From Flavobacteriales bacterium (GTDB taxonomy: Bacteria > Bacteroidota > Bacteroidia > Flavobacteriales_D > Crocinitomicaceae): a stretch of DNA of 39,105 nucleotides. Position numbers and translations under genes: made by a program. Numbering within the stretch: the first letter of the stretch is position 1; every line of letters begins with the position of its first letter. Positions 1 to 9,074 of this stretch are shown here, piece after piece. The DNA lies in contig QOQC01000008.1 of NCBI GenBank assembly GCA_003331365.1, positions 1-39,105 of the forward strand, written 5' to 3'. A model generated the notes under the pieces. It had not been told where the DNA came from and ran no database searches. It was given only the letters and a program-made list of their open reading frames with translations.

Positions 1-92
1 TCTGCTAATGATAATAATTCAAAACCATCTCCAAGGAGTTGTTGAATTTCTGCTGTCTTATTAGCATTATGTGTTGCAAAAATTAGCTTCAT
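1..92 (-). CDS. rdgB: RdgB/HAM1 family XTP/dITP diphosphatase, N-terminal fragment cut by the window edge
   Basis: Reading leftwards from the ATG at 92-90 gives 30 codons beginning MKLIFATHNANK, and the gene runs off the window. The T-H-N-A-N-K element matches the start of the HAM1/RdgB family, where the S/T-x-N-x-x-K motif binds the nucleotide triphosphate. These enzymes hydrolyse non-canonical purine triphosphates (XTP, dITP, ITP) to monophosphates and so clean the nucleotide pool. The start codon overlaps the TAA of the upstream glycosyltransferase by one base (TAATG), so translational coupling is likely. Only the N-terminus is visible, so the family call rests on this motif and the exact start. 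Confidence 0.8.
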   Translation of the reverse strand, partial: MKLIFATHNANKTAEIQQLLGDGFELLSLA

Positions 93-1171
93 TAGCTGAA
101 TAGTTTCATGTATTCTTCTTTATATGCTAAAACAGAATATTTATCTCGAATAGTTTCTTTTCCAGCCATTCCAATACGCTTTCGCTCCGTTTTATTTTGA
201 ATCAACTTTTCGATAGCATATTCCCATTCATCTATGGTCTCCGCGAACAAACCATTCTCGTTATCATTTACAATCGTATTATTCACTCCAACAGGAGAAA
301 CTATTGAAGGTATTCCTAAAGCCATATATTGTAGACATTTAAAACCACATTTACCCTCCGACCATATGTCATTCTCGAGAGGCATTACTCCTATCGATAT
401 TTGATTTAAGTCTTCAATTTCGGTTTCTAAATTCCATTGAATATATTTCAATGAAGTCAATTCATAATCAGGACGTTGATTAGAAATAACTCGAAACTCA
501 AAATCATAACACGTTTCAAGTTTTTTAATAATTGGAACTATGAAATCTAAATACCGCATCGTAGTATGGGTTCCCGTCCAGCCAATAATAACCTTTTGAT
601 CATATTCTGTATTCAAATTATGATAATTCAAAGTATCAATGGTTGTAGGAATGATATTTACATTAGAATTATAGGTCATAGCATAATCAGCTAGATAGGA
701 ATTACCAACAGTTACTTGATTTGCCCATTTAATACAATACTTCACCTTCCAATAAGACTTAAGTCGATGCACTTTAGCATTCGACTCACTATAATTAGGG
801 AGCCAAATCGCATCGTCAAAATCATAGATGTATGGTTTTCGAAAAACCTTAGCTATTAAAAATTCGAAAATGGGAGGTCCGATGTGCGCTGCCTCTCTAT
901 GGATAAAAACATAATCATATTTATAAATAAAAAATATCGTTTTCCATCGTCGAACAAAACTTCTTAAGATTCCAGTAAGTTTTTTAAAAAAACCTCCTTC
1001 CTTGTATAGTGCGGACCATGTTTTTAAATCCAAAAATGGTTCAAAATGAATTTGATAACCTTTTTCTTCTAGCAAAGGTATATATTGTTCAAATCTAAAC
1101 CTCTGAGAAGGCGCCTCATTCTGAGGATATGGCACAATGAAAATTATAGACTTCTCCTTATTGGTTTTCAT
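92..1171 (-). CDS. Glycosyltransferase, GT4-like (GT-B fold)
   Basis: This 359-residue protein looks like a cytoplasmic GT-B glycosyltransferase that adds a sugar to a surface polysaccharide or lipid-linked glycan. The N-terminal half has a first Rossmann-like strand (IIFIVPYP). The C-terminal half has a donor-site-like segment (IGWTGT, then SEGKCGFKCLQYMALGIPSIVSP), resembling the E-x7-E region of family 4. The frame can be extended one codon to a TTG at 1174, but the ATG at 1171 overlaps the TGA of the upstream gene (TGATG) and is the better start. It is third in a minus-strand operon behind an Omp85 protein and another glycosyltransferase, and is followed by rdgB. Donor and acceptor sugars cannot be read from sequence. 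Confidence 0.8.
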   Translation of the reverse strand: MKTNKEKSIIFIVPYPQNEAPSQRFRFEQYIPLLEEKGYQIHFEPFLDLKTWSALYKEGGFFKKLTGILRSFVRRWKTIFFIYKYDYVFIHREAAHIGPPIFEFLIAKVFRKPYIYDFDDAIWLPNYSESNAKVHRLKSYWKVKYCIKWANQVTVGNSYLADYAMTYNSNVNIIPTTIDTLNYHNLNTEYDQKVIIGWTGTHTTMRYLDFIVPIIKKLETCYDFEFRVISNQRPDYELTSLKYIQWNLETEIEDLNQISIGVMPLENDIWSEGKCGFKCLQYMALGIPSIVSPVGVNNTIVNDNENGLFAETIDEWEYAIEKLIQNKTERKRIGMAGKETIRDKYSVLAYKEEYMKLFS

Positions 1172-2385
1172 CAAAACATAATTTTTTTATACACGGCAAA
1201 ATATGCATTTACACCATTATGAAGACTGAAATAAGAATTGGCTCCTTCAATAGTTCGATTTCTATCAAAATTAGAATCAGATATATTATATGTCAGAATT
1301 TCCTCAGAGGGTATTACGGATCCGGCATTATATTTTCTTATTAAATTAGCGGTGTCACCTACTCCATCATTACAAATGATTGGAATTCCCATAGACATTA
1401 ATTCCCCTTGTTTCGTGGGAGAACTTGCCTTTTTTGAATATGCAGGTAAAATAAAAAATACAGCACAAGTAAACAGGCTCATGTAACTGGGCATTTCATG
1501 ATGCAAAGCAGATACAATTTTAACACTGTTGGAATCTACTTCTAATTTTCGTGCGGTATTTCTAATTAAATCTGGACTCTCCTTTGTAACAAATAGAAAA
1601 AGGGGCTTTTCCTTGTCTTTGGTAAAACGCTTAAAAAAAATTAACATCTCTTCAAGCATATACCATGTGCCAATGGAACCCACGTAACCTAACACATATT
1701 GATTCTCATGAATATCTAAATTTGACCTGATCTTTTGTTTTTCAATTTCAGTTACAACATCGTGTCTAAACTTCTCGGTATCAACACAACATGGTATAAC
1801 CTGTATTTTATCATCAGAATCATTCAAAACATTCCAAGTTGAAATTTCAGCTTTCCCTGCTGATGTCAACGAAATAATATGGTCTGACTTTACAAGAAAT
1901 TCAACTTCTTTTTTCTTAAAATATTTATAAACCACTCTGTAAATGGGGTTATCAAGATTCCATATTTTTCCGTCTACCCGTTCATCTGCCCAAAATCCAC
2001 GCATATCAAATAGAAAAGGTATTCTATATTTTATTTTAATGGATAAAGCTACCAAAGCCGAAATATAGCTTCGGCAGTGAACCATATCCACTTGATACTT
2101 TTTATGGATTTTTTTTGATTTCCTTTTCATCTTAAACACGTCCCAAACGGTCGAAAGCAAAGGAGGCCGCTTGGTATACATTAATGGATGCCATTCAATT
2201 TCATTTTCACTACAGATTCTTTCAATGACTTTTCGATTTTGCGTATATCTATTCGGCTTTTCAAAGCTAACAAGATGAAATTTATATCCTTTTTTTGAAA
2301 GTCCAATAATGTATGGCAGCACTTGAGATTGTCCTAACGGATCTGTCATCCCATCATATGAAAGATAAAGGACATTTTTTGTCAT
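1171..2385 (-). CDS. Glycosyltransferase family 4-like protein
   Basis: A 404-residue GT-B glycosyltransferase. It opens with a strand and glycine-rich loop typical of acceptor domains (NVLYLSYDGMTDPLGQSQ). The C-terminal domain has the family pattern VIPCCVDTEKF, then VLGYVGSIGTWY, then a donor-site segment around SPTKQGELMSMGIPII that includes the conserved glutamate. It probably works with the next gene, also a glycosyltransferase, in building an exopolysaccharide or O-antigen-like glycan. The ATG at 2385 lies 21 bases after the stop of the Omp85 gene. No membrane segment is evident. The substrate is not predictable. Confidence 0.85.
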   Translation of the reverse strand: MTKNVLYLSYDGMTDPLGQSQVLPYIIGLSKKGYKFHLVSFEKPNRYTQNRKVIERICSENEIEWHPLMYTKRPPLLSTVWDVFKMKRKSKKIHKKYQVDMVHCRSYISALVALSIKIKYRIPFLFDMRGFWADERVDGKIWNLDNPIYRVVYKYFKKKEVEFLVKSDHIISLTSAGKAEISTWNVLNDSDDKIQVIPCCVDTEKFRHDVVTEIEKQKIRSNLDIHENQYVLGYVGSIGTWYMLEEMLIFFKRFTKDKEKPLFLFVTKESPDLIRNTARKLEVDSNSVKIVSALHHEMPSYMSLFTCAVFFILPAYSKKASSPTKQGELMSMGIPIICNDGVGDTANLIRKYNAGSVIPSEEILTYNISDSNFDRNRTIEGANSYFSLHNGVNAYFAVYKKIMF

Positions 2386-2406
2386 TGAAACAAAGATAGA
2401 GCAATC

Positions 2407-4122
2407 CTAAAAATAAGTGGTATAACCAAAGTGAATTTTGCTTGATCTAAAATCGATAGGGTTAGAGAATTTTTTACCCAGTGCATATGTAATATTAAAA
2501 ACTCCAATTTTTGAACCAAAAGAAATTCCTGCACCAAATCCAAATGGCTTATCCTTAAAGTATTGCAAGGCTCTATTTTCATACATACATTGATCGTAAA
2601 AGATAAATACATTACTATTCTTATCCAGTAAAAATCTATACTCAACAGTGAGCTGAGCTTTTACAGAGGCAAAAAGTTCTTCCTCATTAAAACCTCTAAG
2701 GTTATTTAGTCCACCAAATCGAAAAAGTTCATTTTGATAAATTACTGGACTAGAATACAAATCAAAATCTCCAGCTAAGAGAAGAACATGTCTTTTGAAA
2801 ATCTGAATAAATTCTTTATACTTGAAATGCCCAGTTAGTGTAGTGTTGCTTGTACTAATTGAATCAGAATTCAGCCTTCTTTGTCCTATATATATTTTAC
2901 TTTCAAAAATTCGTCCCTTTGAAGGATTGACGATATTATCTAGCTCTTTTTTTTCTATTGAAAGACCATAAGCATTGGTGCTATAGGAACTCAAAGACTC
3001 AAATTCATTACTATTATCTGCCCCGCTCAGTACATTTGAATTGATATATCTGTAATGGGCTCTAAAAAGTAATCCATTATTTAGCCTATACGACACATTA
3101 AATTCGGCATTGAGGTCCAGGAAAGTAGAATCACGCTTGTATAATAGAAAATTAGCAGAGGTACCAAATGGACTTTGAAAAAGAAAAGGATAATCAAAAT
3201 GAATATTCAAGCGTTGGGTCTGGGGCCTGATGCTTCGCCAATTGAGTTTAAACAATTCCCCTTTTTTTAAAGTATTCTGAAGCTTTAAATTTATCTCACC
3301 TGTTAAAGCCATTCTCTGACTCACGGGATCTGGTTGAAGACCAATCGCCCCACGTAAAAAACTTGCCCTATCTGACTTTAAGTACAAAAATATTTCATGA
3401 CCCTCACTTGTATATAATATTTCGGAAGACTTAATTGTGTTGATGAAATTATTTTGCGCAATCTTATCATCTATTTTAGAAATCGCATTTTCATTATAGG
3501 CATCTCCAATGGAGATTCCAATGATGCTTTGTATGGTATTTATTGAAATACTTGAATCACCCTTAATATGAACTTTCTTGAGCACACTGTATTTCCCTTT
3601 TGAAATATGGAGATTGGACGAAATTTGATTTGATTTAATTGTAACATTATTGAGTTGAATATTTACAAATGGATAACCCGAGTTTAAATAGCCAGTAATC
3701 TTATTCTCTAAGTATTGGGCAAAGTTTTTAGGACTAAAATAATTTTCTGTACTTACCCTATTGAATATCCCTTTATTAATATCAATCGAATCAAGCAGAA
3801 GTATTTTACTGAATTTTGATCCAAGGTTCACTATGCATTTATTACTTGAATCCTTTAACGAAATCTCATTCAAAAAATACCCCCTCTCAATGAGGTCCAA
3901 ATTCAATTCTCGTATTTCTTTTTGAATATTTTGATTTTTTTTTGAAGTATCACATTTTAAATACTTGGGAAGCTTCAGTTTTCCCTGAATATCATTATAA
4001 TGTATTGTGTAAACCTCTTGCGTAATCCCATATTTCATTGATATTATGGGAAACAAAAGCAAAATTAACCATCTATGTATTTTCACGTATTGCGATGTAA
4101 GATATTCCCTATAAAATTCCAT
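2407..4122 (-). CDS. Omp85/BamA-TamA superfamily outer-membrane protein
   Basis: This 571-residue protein has the Omp85 layout. A signal sequence (WLILLLFPIIS, about residues 18-28) is followed by roughly 230 residues of POTRA-like alpha/beta repeats (for example KVHIKGDSSISINTIQ). A C-terminal 16-strand-type beta barrel follows, with alternating aromatic residues, and the chain ends in phenylalanine (GYTTYF). An LRGF motif at about residues 475-478 corresponds to the conserved (V/I)RG(F/Y) motif of barrel loop 6. It is shorter than BamA (about 800 residues) and closer in size to TamA-type proteins, so it is probably an accessory factor for outer-membrane insertion or secretion. The annotated ATG leaves a long 17-residue n-region; a GTG at residue 13 (VKIHRW) would give a more usual signal peptide. 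It leads the operon with two glycosyltransferases. Confidence 0.8.
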   Translation of the reverse strand: MEFYREYLTSQYVKIHRWLILLLFPIISMKYGITQEVYTIHYNDIQGKLKLPKYLKCDTSKKNQNIQKEIRELNLDLIERGYFLNEISLKDSSNKCIVNLGSKFSKILLLDSIDINKGIFNRVSTENYFSPKNFAQYLENKITGYLNSGYPFVNIQLNNVTIKSNQISSNLHISKGKYSVLKKVHIKGDSSISINTIQSIIGISIGDAYNENAISKIDDKIAQNNFINTIKSSEILYTSEGHEIFLYLKSDRASFLRGAIGLQPDPVSQRMALTGEINLKLQNTLKKGELFKLNWRSIRPQTQRLNIHFDYPFLFQSPFGTSANFLLYKRDSTFLDLNAEFNVSYRLNNGLLFRAHYRYINSNVLSGADNSNEFESLSSYSTNAYGLSIEKKELDNIVNPSKGRIFESKIYIGQRRLNSDSISTSNTTLTGHFKYKEFIQIFKRHVLLLAGDFDLYSSPVIYQNELFRFGGLNNLRGFNEEELFASVKAQLTVEYRFLLDKNSNVFIFYDQCMYENRALQYFKDKPFGFGAGISFGSKIGVFNITYALGKKFSNPIDFRSSKIHFGYTTYF

Positions 4123-4216
4123 TTTTTAATTCCGAAATCCAATATTTTTTAAATAAAATTGTAACTTTAGAATTGCTAAGCCCGTTAGATAGATACGAAC
4201 AACAAAATTTTACACT

Positions 4217-4363
4217 ATGAAATCGAAAGTAACATTAGTATTTTTACTCGCCTTTTTAACCACGATTTTAATTTCATGCGGAGCTGGTAGAACAGCAAGC
4301 TGTGATGCATACGGAAGTATCGATAACGTACAGATTGAAAACCAAGACCTGGCTTCAAAATAA
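4217..4363 (+). CDS. Very small putative lipoprotein (48 residues)
   Basis: An ATG at 4217 opens a 48-codon frame ending in TAA at 4361-4363. Residues 1-20 are a classic lipoprotein signal: basic MKSK, a hydrophobic core VTLVFLLAFLTTILI, and then S-C at the lipobox with cysteine 21. The mature part would be only 28 residues (CGAGRTASCDAYGSIDNVQI and onward) and holds a second cysteine at 29. The gene is transcribed away from the Omp85 gene and towards pyrF, with 20 bases before the pyrF stop. A TAACTTTA at 4162-4169 resembles a -7 element but has no clear -33 partner. No function can be assigned. Confidence rests on the clean signal and lipobox, not on homology. Confidence 0.7.
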   Translation: MKSKVTLVFLLAFLTTILISCGAGRTASCDAYGSIDNVQIENQDLASK

Positions 4364-4383
4364 ATAAATCGTTTTAAAGCATT

Positions 4384-5193
4384 TTACAAGCGTTTTAAAT
4401 ACTTTCCCATTTCGGTTTGTATTTTTAACGCTTCTTTTTTTGCACCAAATGCAAAATTTTCAGATTGGTCGGCATAGATAATAGCCCTTGAGGAATTCAC
4501 CAAAAGACCACACTCCTTATTTATTCCATAAGCTACAACCTCCTTTAAAGATCCACCTTGTGCACCAACTCCTGGCACCAGAAAAAAATGGTTTGGAGCT
4601 AGTTTTCTCATTTTTGCAATATCCTCAGATCTCGTAGCTCCTACTACAAACATCATGTTTTCCTCACTCCCCCATTCTTTGCATTTTTCAACTACGGCCT
4701 CAAAAATTGGAATATTATTGGCTTCTAAAAACTGGAAATCCCTAGCCCCTTCATTGGATGTCATGGCTAAAACTACTGCCCATTTATTTTCATGTGTCAA
4801 AAAAGGCTTAACACTATCTGAGCCCATATATGGAGCAATGGTCAATGCATCACAGGAATAAGTCTCAAAAAAAGTCTTCGCATAATACAAGGAAGTATTA
4901 CCAATATCTCCTCTTTTAGCATCAGCAATGATAAGGCATTCTTTTGGAATGTAATCAATAGTCTTCTGAAATGATTGCCAACCAGAAATTCCCAGACACT
5001 CATAAAAAGCTAGATTTGGTTTATATGCGACACATAAATCACTTGTTGCATCAATAATGGCTTTATTGAATTCAAATATTGGATCACTAGTTTCCAAAAG
5101 GTGTTTAGGTATCTTATTCAAATCTGGATCTAAACCCACACATAGAAATGATTTTTTTTGAAATATTTGATCAATTAATGCCTTTCTATTCAT
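4384..5193 (-). CDS. pyrF: Orotidine 5'-phosphate decarboxylase (type 2 subfamily)
   Basis: It decarboxylates OMP to UMP, the last step of de novo pyrimidine synthesis, in the cytoplasm. The 269-residue length and the motif [10 protein letters not shown] (catalytic Lys93 in D-A-K-R-G-D) match the longer type 2 OMP decarboxylases. [10 protein letters not shown] near the N-terminus and VPGVGAQGG near residue 210 are the substrate and phosphate-binding loops of the TIM barrel. The gene starts 2 bases after the prfA stop, so the two are co-transcribed. Its 3' end is convergent with the small lipoprotein gene, with no obvious terminator between them. Confidence 0.95.
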   Translation of the reverse strand: MNRKALIDQIFQKKSFLCVGLDPDLNKIPKHLLETSDPIFEFNKAIIDATSDLCVAYKPNLAFYECLGISGWQSFQKTIDYIPKECLIIADAKRGDIGNTSLYYAKTFFETYSCDALTIAPYMGSDSVKPFLTHENKWAVVLAMTSNEGARDFQFLEANNIPIFEAVVEKCKEWGSEENMMFVVGATRSEDIAKMRKLAPNHFFLVPGVGAQGGSLKEVVAYGINKECGLLVNSSRAIIYADQSENFAFGAKKEALKIQTEMGKYLKRL

Positions 5194-5195
5194 CC

Positions 5196-6269
5196 TTATT
5201 CTCCTTTTAGTTTCTCAGCATTTTCAGCCATCTTCAAAGCATCTATCATTTCCTGTACATCACCATTCATAAATGAGCTTAGATTATACATGGTTTTATT
5301 AATTCTATGATCTGTTATTCTTCCTTGAGGATAATTGTATGTTCGAATTTTAGCAGACCTGTCACCGGATGCAACGAGGGTTTTTCGGTGCTCTGCCCTT
5401 TCGTTCTCAATTCTATCAAGTTCTGATTGGTATAACCTTGATCTTAAAACAGAAATTGCCTTTTCTAAATTTTTATGTTGGCTTCGACCATCTTGACATT
5501 CTACTACAACACCCGTCGGTATATGGGTTAATCGGATTGCAGATTCTGTTTTATTAACATGCTGACCTCCAGCTCCGGAAGCCCTAAATGTGTCGCGTCG
5601 CACATCCGTCATATCAAGTTCAAAATCGACATCCTCTGCCTCAGGTAATACTGCCACAGTAATTGCTGATGTATGAACTCTACCTTGAGACTCAGTTTCA
5701 GGAACACGCTGCACTCTATGTACACCTGATTCAAATTTCAACATGCCATAAATTCCTTCTCCTTCAATACTCATAGAAATTTCCTTATATCCCTTTACCG
5801 TGCCTTCAGACGAATTGATTATTTCATGCTTCCAAGATTTTTCCTTAAAATACATGGTATACATTCTGAAAACATCTTCAACAAAAATACATGCCTCATC
5901 TCCTCCAGTTCCTGCTCTCAATTCAATAATCGCATTTTTATCATCCTCCGGATCCTTTGGAATAAGCATAATTTTAATTTCCTCCTCCATAGGAGGCCTT
6001 AACGTCTCTAATTCTTCAATTTCTAACTTTGCCATTTCCCTCATTTCCGGATCAGTTTCTTCCTCTAATAGTGCTTTTGAGCTCTCTAGGTTGGCAATTA
6101 AGTTATTGTACTTTTTGTAGGTTTGGTCAATAATCTCAAGATCCTTGTACTCCTTATTTAATTTGACATATCGCTGCATATCGGCAATAATATCAGGATC
6201 GGTAATTAAATTACCAACCTCAATAAATCGAAAATGAATGGCTTCTAGTTTTTGGAGTAAATCGGACAT
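5196..6269 (-). CDS. prfA: Peptide chain release factor 1
   Basis: RF1 recognises UAA and UAG stop codons and triggers peptidyl-tRNA hydrolysis on the ribosome. The 357-residue protein has the PxT anticodon-like tripeptide as P-E-T at 190-192, which marks it as RF1 rather than RF2 (SPF). It has the catalytic GGQ at 234-236 in [14 protein letters not shown]. The N-terminal coiled-coil domain and the RAGTGGDEA motif near residue 118 are also present. It is the first gene of a prfA-pyrF pair, with a terminator-like hairpin of the neighbouring operon about 65 bases upstream. Confidence 0.97.
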   Translation of the reverse strand: MSDLLQKLEAIHFRFIEVGNLITDPDIIADMQRYVKLNKEYKDLEIIDQTYKKYNNLIANLESSKALLEEETDPEMREMAKLEIEELETLRPPMEEEIKIMLIPKDPEDDKNAIIELRAGTGGDEACIFVEDVFRMYTMYFKEKSWKHEIINSSEGTVKGYKEISMSIEGEGIYGMLKFESGVHRVQRVPETESQGRVHTSAITVAVLPEAEDVDFELDMTDVRRDTFRASGAGGQHVNKTESAIRLTHIPTGVVVECQDGRSQHKNLEKAISVLRSRLYQSELDRIENERAEHRKTLVASGDRSAKIRTYNYPQGRITDHRINKTMYNLSSFMNGDVQEMIDALKMAENAEKLKGE

Positions 6270-6334
6270 TCTCTACTAATTGATTTATTTGCTAAAATAA
6301 TTATAATTAAACGAAAGAATTACTGAAAACACAA

Positions 6335-6360
6335 AATGCCACAAACTTTGTGGCATTTTT
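6335..6360 (-). terminator. Rho-independent terminator after the peroxiredoxin operon
   Basis: The inverted repeat ATGCCAC-AAACTTT-GTGGCAT (core 6336-6356) is flanked by an A run on the left and a T run on the right, so it can act in both directions. On the minus strand it lies 20 bases beyond the stop of the small gene at 6381, where it would end the peroxiredoxin-thioredoxin transcript. On the plus strand there is no gene feeding into it. Confidence 0.8.
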
Positions 6361-6380
6361 AAATTTTACATATTGTTTTA

Positions 6381-6638
6381 TCAGGAATCGATTGAACCTT
6401 GAACTCGTTTCATGAAATTATTAAGAGCTGCTTTTTTACCTTCACCCTCTTTCATTAATTGATGAACCTCAAGGGCCCCAGACATATTGGACAGAAGTTC
6501 TCCGATAACATCTATCTCTTCATCTTTAAGAGATTCAAGATCAATCAAGTCTTCCAATGTCTCCAATGTCTCAACAACATAGTCCTCATCATTATTCTCA
6601 ATGAAATTTACAATATGTTTAATGACTGGTAAGCGCAT
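6381..6638 (-). CDS. Small conserved acidic protein (DUF6952-like)
   Basis: An 85-residue, mostly alpha-helical acidic protein (MRLPVIKHIVNFIENNDEDY...). It has no cysteines, signal peptide or membrane segment. From memory, similar proteins with the ending KRVxGSID sit behind a thioredoxin in many Flavobacteriia and are labelled DUF6952; this is recalled rather than searched. Its start overlaps the end of the thioredoxin gene by 20 bases, which implies translational coupling and a linked role. Function unknown. It could be a partner or regulator of the thioredoxin-peroxiredoxin pair. Confidence 0.75.
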   Translation of the reverse strand: MRLPVIKHIVNFIENNDEDYVVETLETLEDLIDLESLKDEEIDVIGELLSNMSGALEVHQLMKEGEGKKAALNNFMKRVQGSIDS

Positions 6639-6933
6639 TGAGTACTTTTTCTATCGTTTCAATTTTATTTCCTTGCGCCTCTTCCACAAGATTTCCATCA
6701 TAAAAGCCAGCAAATGTGGGCAGATTATTTACGTTGGCCATTTTTCTTGAATTTGGAAATTTTTCTGCATCAATGTATATAAATAAAATATCCTCATGTT
6801 CACGCGAAAACCTCTTAAACTTGGGCTTTGTTATTTTGCAGTTCCCGCACCAAGTGGCGCCGTACTGGACCATTACCTTTTGGTTTTGGGCCAGTTGCTC
6901 ATTTAAATCATCTGCAACTGCTTCGACGAACAT
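6619..6933 (-). CDS. Thioredoxin-family protein (WCGNC active site)
   Basis: A 104-residue single-domain thioredoxin-fold protein without a signal peptide, so probably a cytoplasmic disulfide reductase. The active site is W-C-G-N-C at residues 28-32 instead of the usual WCGPC, and the conserved cis-proline is in NNLPTFAGF near residue 76. It begins one base after the peroxiredoxin stop and overlaps the next gene by 20 bases. The likely role is reduction of the upstream peroxiredoxin, inferred from context. The Asn in place of Pro in the CxxC motif should shift the redox potential. Confidence 0.88.
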   Translation of the reverse strand: MFVEAVADDLNEQLAQNQKVMVQYGATWCGNCKITKPKFKRFSREHEDILFIYIDAEKFPNSRKMANVNNLPTFAGFYDGNLVEEAQGNKIETIEKVLNALTSH

Positions 6934-6934
6934 G

Positions 6935-7555
6935 TTAGTGATTACTTAAATAATCAGCTACTCCATCTCTTGTTGCATCCATGGCATCTTTGCCTTCTTC
7001 CCAATTGGCTGGGCAAACCTCTCCATGCTTTTGATTGTGAGCGTAAGCATCAATCAATCGAAGTACTTCTTGAACATTTCTACCTACAGGGAAAAAATTT
7101 ACAGACTCATGAAAGACAAAACCTTCTTCATCGAGAAGATATGTTGCCCTGTATGGTACGTTATCACCTTCACCTGGCTCCTCCTCAAATAAGTTAAAGT
7201 CAAGTATGTCTAATTCCATAGCCAAGACTCTTGTTGAATCCGCAATTAAAGGAAACTGAACCCCTTCAATGCCTCCGTTATCTTTCGAAGTATTCAACCA
7301 TGCGAAGTGAACTTCAGCTGTATCACATGAGGCTCCAATCAAAATTGTGTTTCTTTTCTCAAATTCTTTGGCTGCTTCTTGAAAAGCATGAATTTCAGTT
7401 GGACAAACAAAAGTGAAATCTTTTGGGTACCAAAACAAGCATACTTTCTTTTTGTTATCTAAAGCTTGTTTAAGCACATTAATTTGAAATGCATCTCCCA
7501 TTTCATCAATAGCCTTTACAGACATATCTGGGAAAGTTTTACCTACTAAGGACAT
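6935..7555 (-). CDS. 2-Cys peroxiredoxin (AhpC/Prx1 type)
   Basis: It reduces hydrogen peroxide and organic peroxides using a cysteine thiol. The peroxidatic cysteine is Cys51 in DFTFVCPTEIHAF, and the resolving cysteine is Cys181 in the C-terminal GEVCPANW, so it is a typical 2-Cys enzyme. The 206-residue length fits the AhpC/Prx1 group. It is the first gene of a compact operon with a thioredoxin one base downstream and a small acidic protein after that. No AhpF is seen, which suggests that the thioredoxin is the electron donor. The 141-base upstream gap has no promoter match I would defend. Confidence 0.93.
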   Translation of the reverse strand: MSLVGKTFPDMSVKAIDEMGDAFQINVLKQALDNKKKVCLFWYPKDFTFVCPTEIHAFQEAAKEFEKRNTILIGASCDTAEVHFAWLNTSKDNGGIEGVQFPLIADSTRVLAMELDILDFNLFEEEPGEGDNVPYRATYLLDEEGFVFHESVNFFPVGRNVQEVLRLIDAYAHNQKHGEVCPANWEEGKDAMDATRDGVADYLSNH

Positions 7556-7696
7556 ATTTTTATTTTTTAATTAATAATTGTTTTCTGGTTGTAAAATTAT
7601 AATATTCTCTGTGACAAAGAAGAAAATTCATTTCTTCTACAGCACTTCGAAAAAACACCTATCATAATGATTTTGTTTTTTCAAATGTCAATTAAA

Positions 7697-9058
7697 TTAT
7701 TTTTTCTTCCCTGATGCTTTTTTTACAAAGTCATCATAGCTCAAATGCTTTTCCTTCATTGGTACATTCTTTTGAAAGTAATCTGAAAGCTTCTTTTCCG
7801 TCAAGCGGTCATATATTCCATTTACTTGTTCCTTATCTTTCAAAAGCTTCATTGCCGTTTCAGTCAATTCCTTGTCATCTGGAGCAGGCATTCCATATTG
7901 TGCATAATTAGACACCAAAAGAGACTTGGTGAAATCCATTACTTCTTCATTGGAAATCTGTATGTCATTATCTTTAAAAATCTTTCCTTGAATCAACTGC
8001 CATTTCATAGACTTTAAATACCCATCGAATTCTTTGTCCAAAGTATCATCATCTATTGGCTTTTCATTTGATAGCTTGATCCATCTTTTCAAAAAGCTCT
8101 CTGGCATTGAAATTTTCGTTTTGTCCATTAAATATTCATAAATACTTTGGGTAAACAAACGATTAGAGTCTTCTTTAAACATATTTGTTAAATCTGATGC
8201 TACCTTATCTTTTAATTCAGATTCAGACTTCACATCTCCTGTAGGAAAAAGCTTATTGAATAAATCTTCATTCAATTCTGCCATCTCCATTCTCTTAATG
8301 TCATTTATGGTAAATTTGAAAAGCTTTGATAAACCATCAAGTTCAGACTCTTCAATACCGAGCATAGATGCCATATCCTTGGAATCTCTACTTACAGTAC
8401 TCGGATCTAAAATTATTGAATCATCAACTTTTTTCCCTTTTAATGACTTTATGGCCTTTTTATCCGATAAAAACTCCATTGAAACTGTGGAATTGTGTTC
8501 AACACCACCATCTTTGGGCTCTTTATTGGAGTCAAGCTCTCTAAATAAACCCATTACCATATCCGTTTCTCCTACCTCATCTGTTGATTCCAACTTTCCA
8601 TAACGCTTACGTAAATCTTCAATTTGCTTAGAAATGAGCTTGTCATCAACTTTTACAAGAAAATATTCCATGCTCTTTTTTGAAGATAATGGAACATCAA
8701 ATTTTGGAGAAAAACCTATTTCATAAGAAAATTCAAAATCAGCAGGGTTGTCAAGATCTCCCTTAAAGGTATCATTCTCAACTGGAATTGGATTACCTAA
8801 AATTTCTAATTTTTCATCCTGAATAAATTTATATAATCCATCATTAGAAATTTTATTTAGTTCTTCAGCTAATACAGACTTACCATACTGTTTTCTGATC
8901 ATTCCGAATGGCACATGACCCGGCCTAAAACCCGGAATTTTAGCATTTTTTCGATACTTCTCAAGGGTTGTTTTCACCTTGGACTGATAGTCTTCAGTAC
9001 TGATTTGAACCTTTAGGATTGCATTAAGCTTGTCAACTTTTTCTTGTACAATGTTCAT
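7697..9058 (-). CDS. tig: Trigger factor, ribosome-associated chaperone
   Basis: Trigger factor docks at the ribosome exit tunnel and shields nascent chains. The 453-residue protein has the ribosome-binding signature GFRPGHVP near residue 43 within KNAKIPGFRPG. It also has a middle region in the place of the FKBP domain and a long helical C-terminal chaperone domain ending in lysines. The middle domain lacks an obvious FKBP active-site pattern, which I believe is usual in Bacteroidota. The ATG at 9058 lies only 25 bases after the U-tract of the tRNA-Leu terminator, leaving no space for a separate promoter. It is not next to clpP-clpX, which lie 23 kb away in this window. Confidence 0.92.
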   Translation of the reverse strand: MNIVQEKVDKLNAILKVQISTEDYQSKVKTTLEKYRKNAKIPGFRPGHVPFGMIRKQYGKSVLAEELNKISNDGLYKFIQDEKLEILGNPIPVENDTFKGDLDNPADFEFSYEIGFSPKFDVPLSSKKSMEYFLVKVDDKLISKQIEDLRKRYGKLESTDEVGETDMVMGLFRELDSNKEPKDGGVEHNSTVSMEFLSDKKAIKSLKGKKVDDSIILDPSTVSRDSKDMASMLGIEESELDGLSKLFKFTINDIKRMEMAELNEDLFNKLFPTGDVKSESELKDKVASDLTNMFKEDSNRLFTQSIYEYLMDKTKISMPESFLKRWIKLSNEKPIDDDTLDKEFDGYLKSMKWQLIQGKIFKDNDIQISNEEVMDFTKSLLVSNYAQYGMPAPDDKELTETAMKLLKDKEQVNGIYDRLTEKKLSDYFQKNVPMKEKHLSYDDFVKKASGKKK

Positions 9059-9074
9059 TTTGTAATTATTAATT

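Noticed and set aside
1238-1486. 82-codon open frame on the plus strand
   Set aside because: It is antisense to a clear glycosyltransferase gene and has no recognisable features.
4370-4399. Repeated CGTTTTAAA near the pyrF stop
   Set aside because: It is a short direct repeat in AT-rich DNA and does not form a terminator stem with a T tract.
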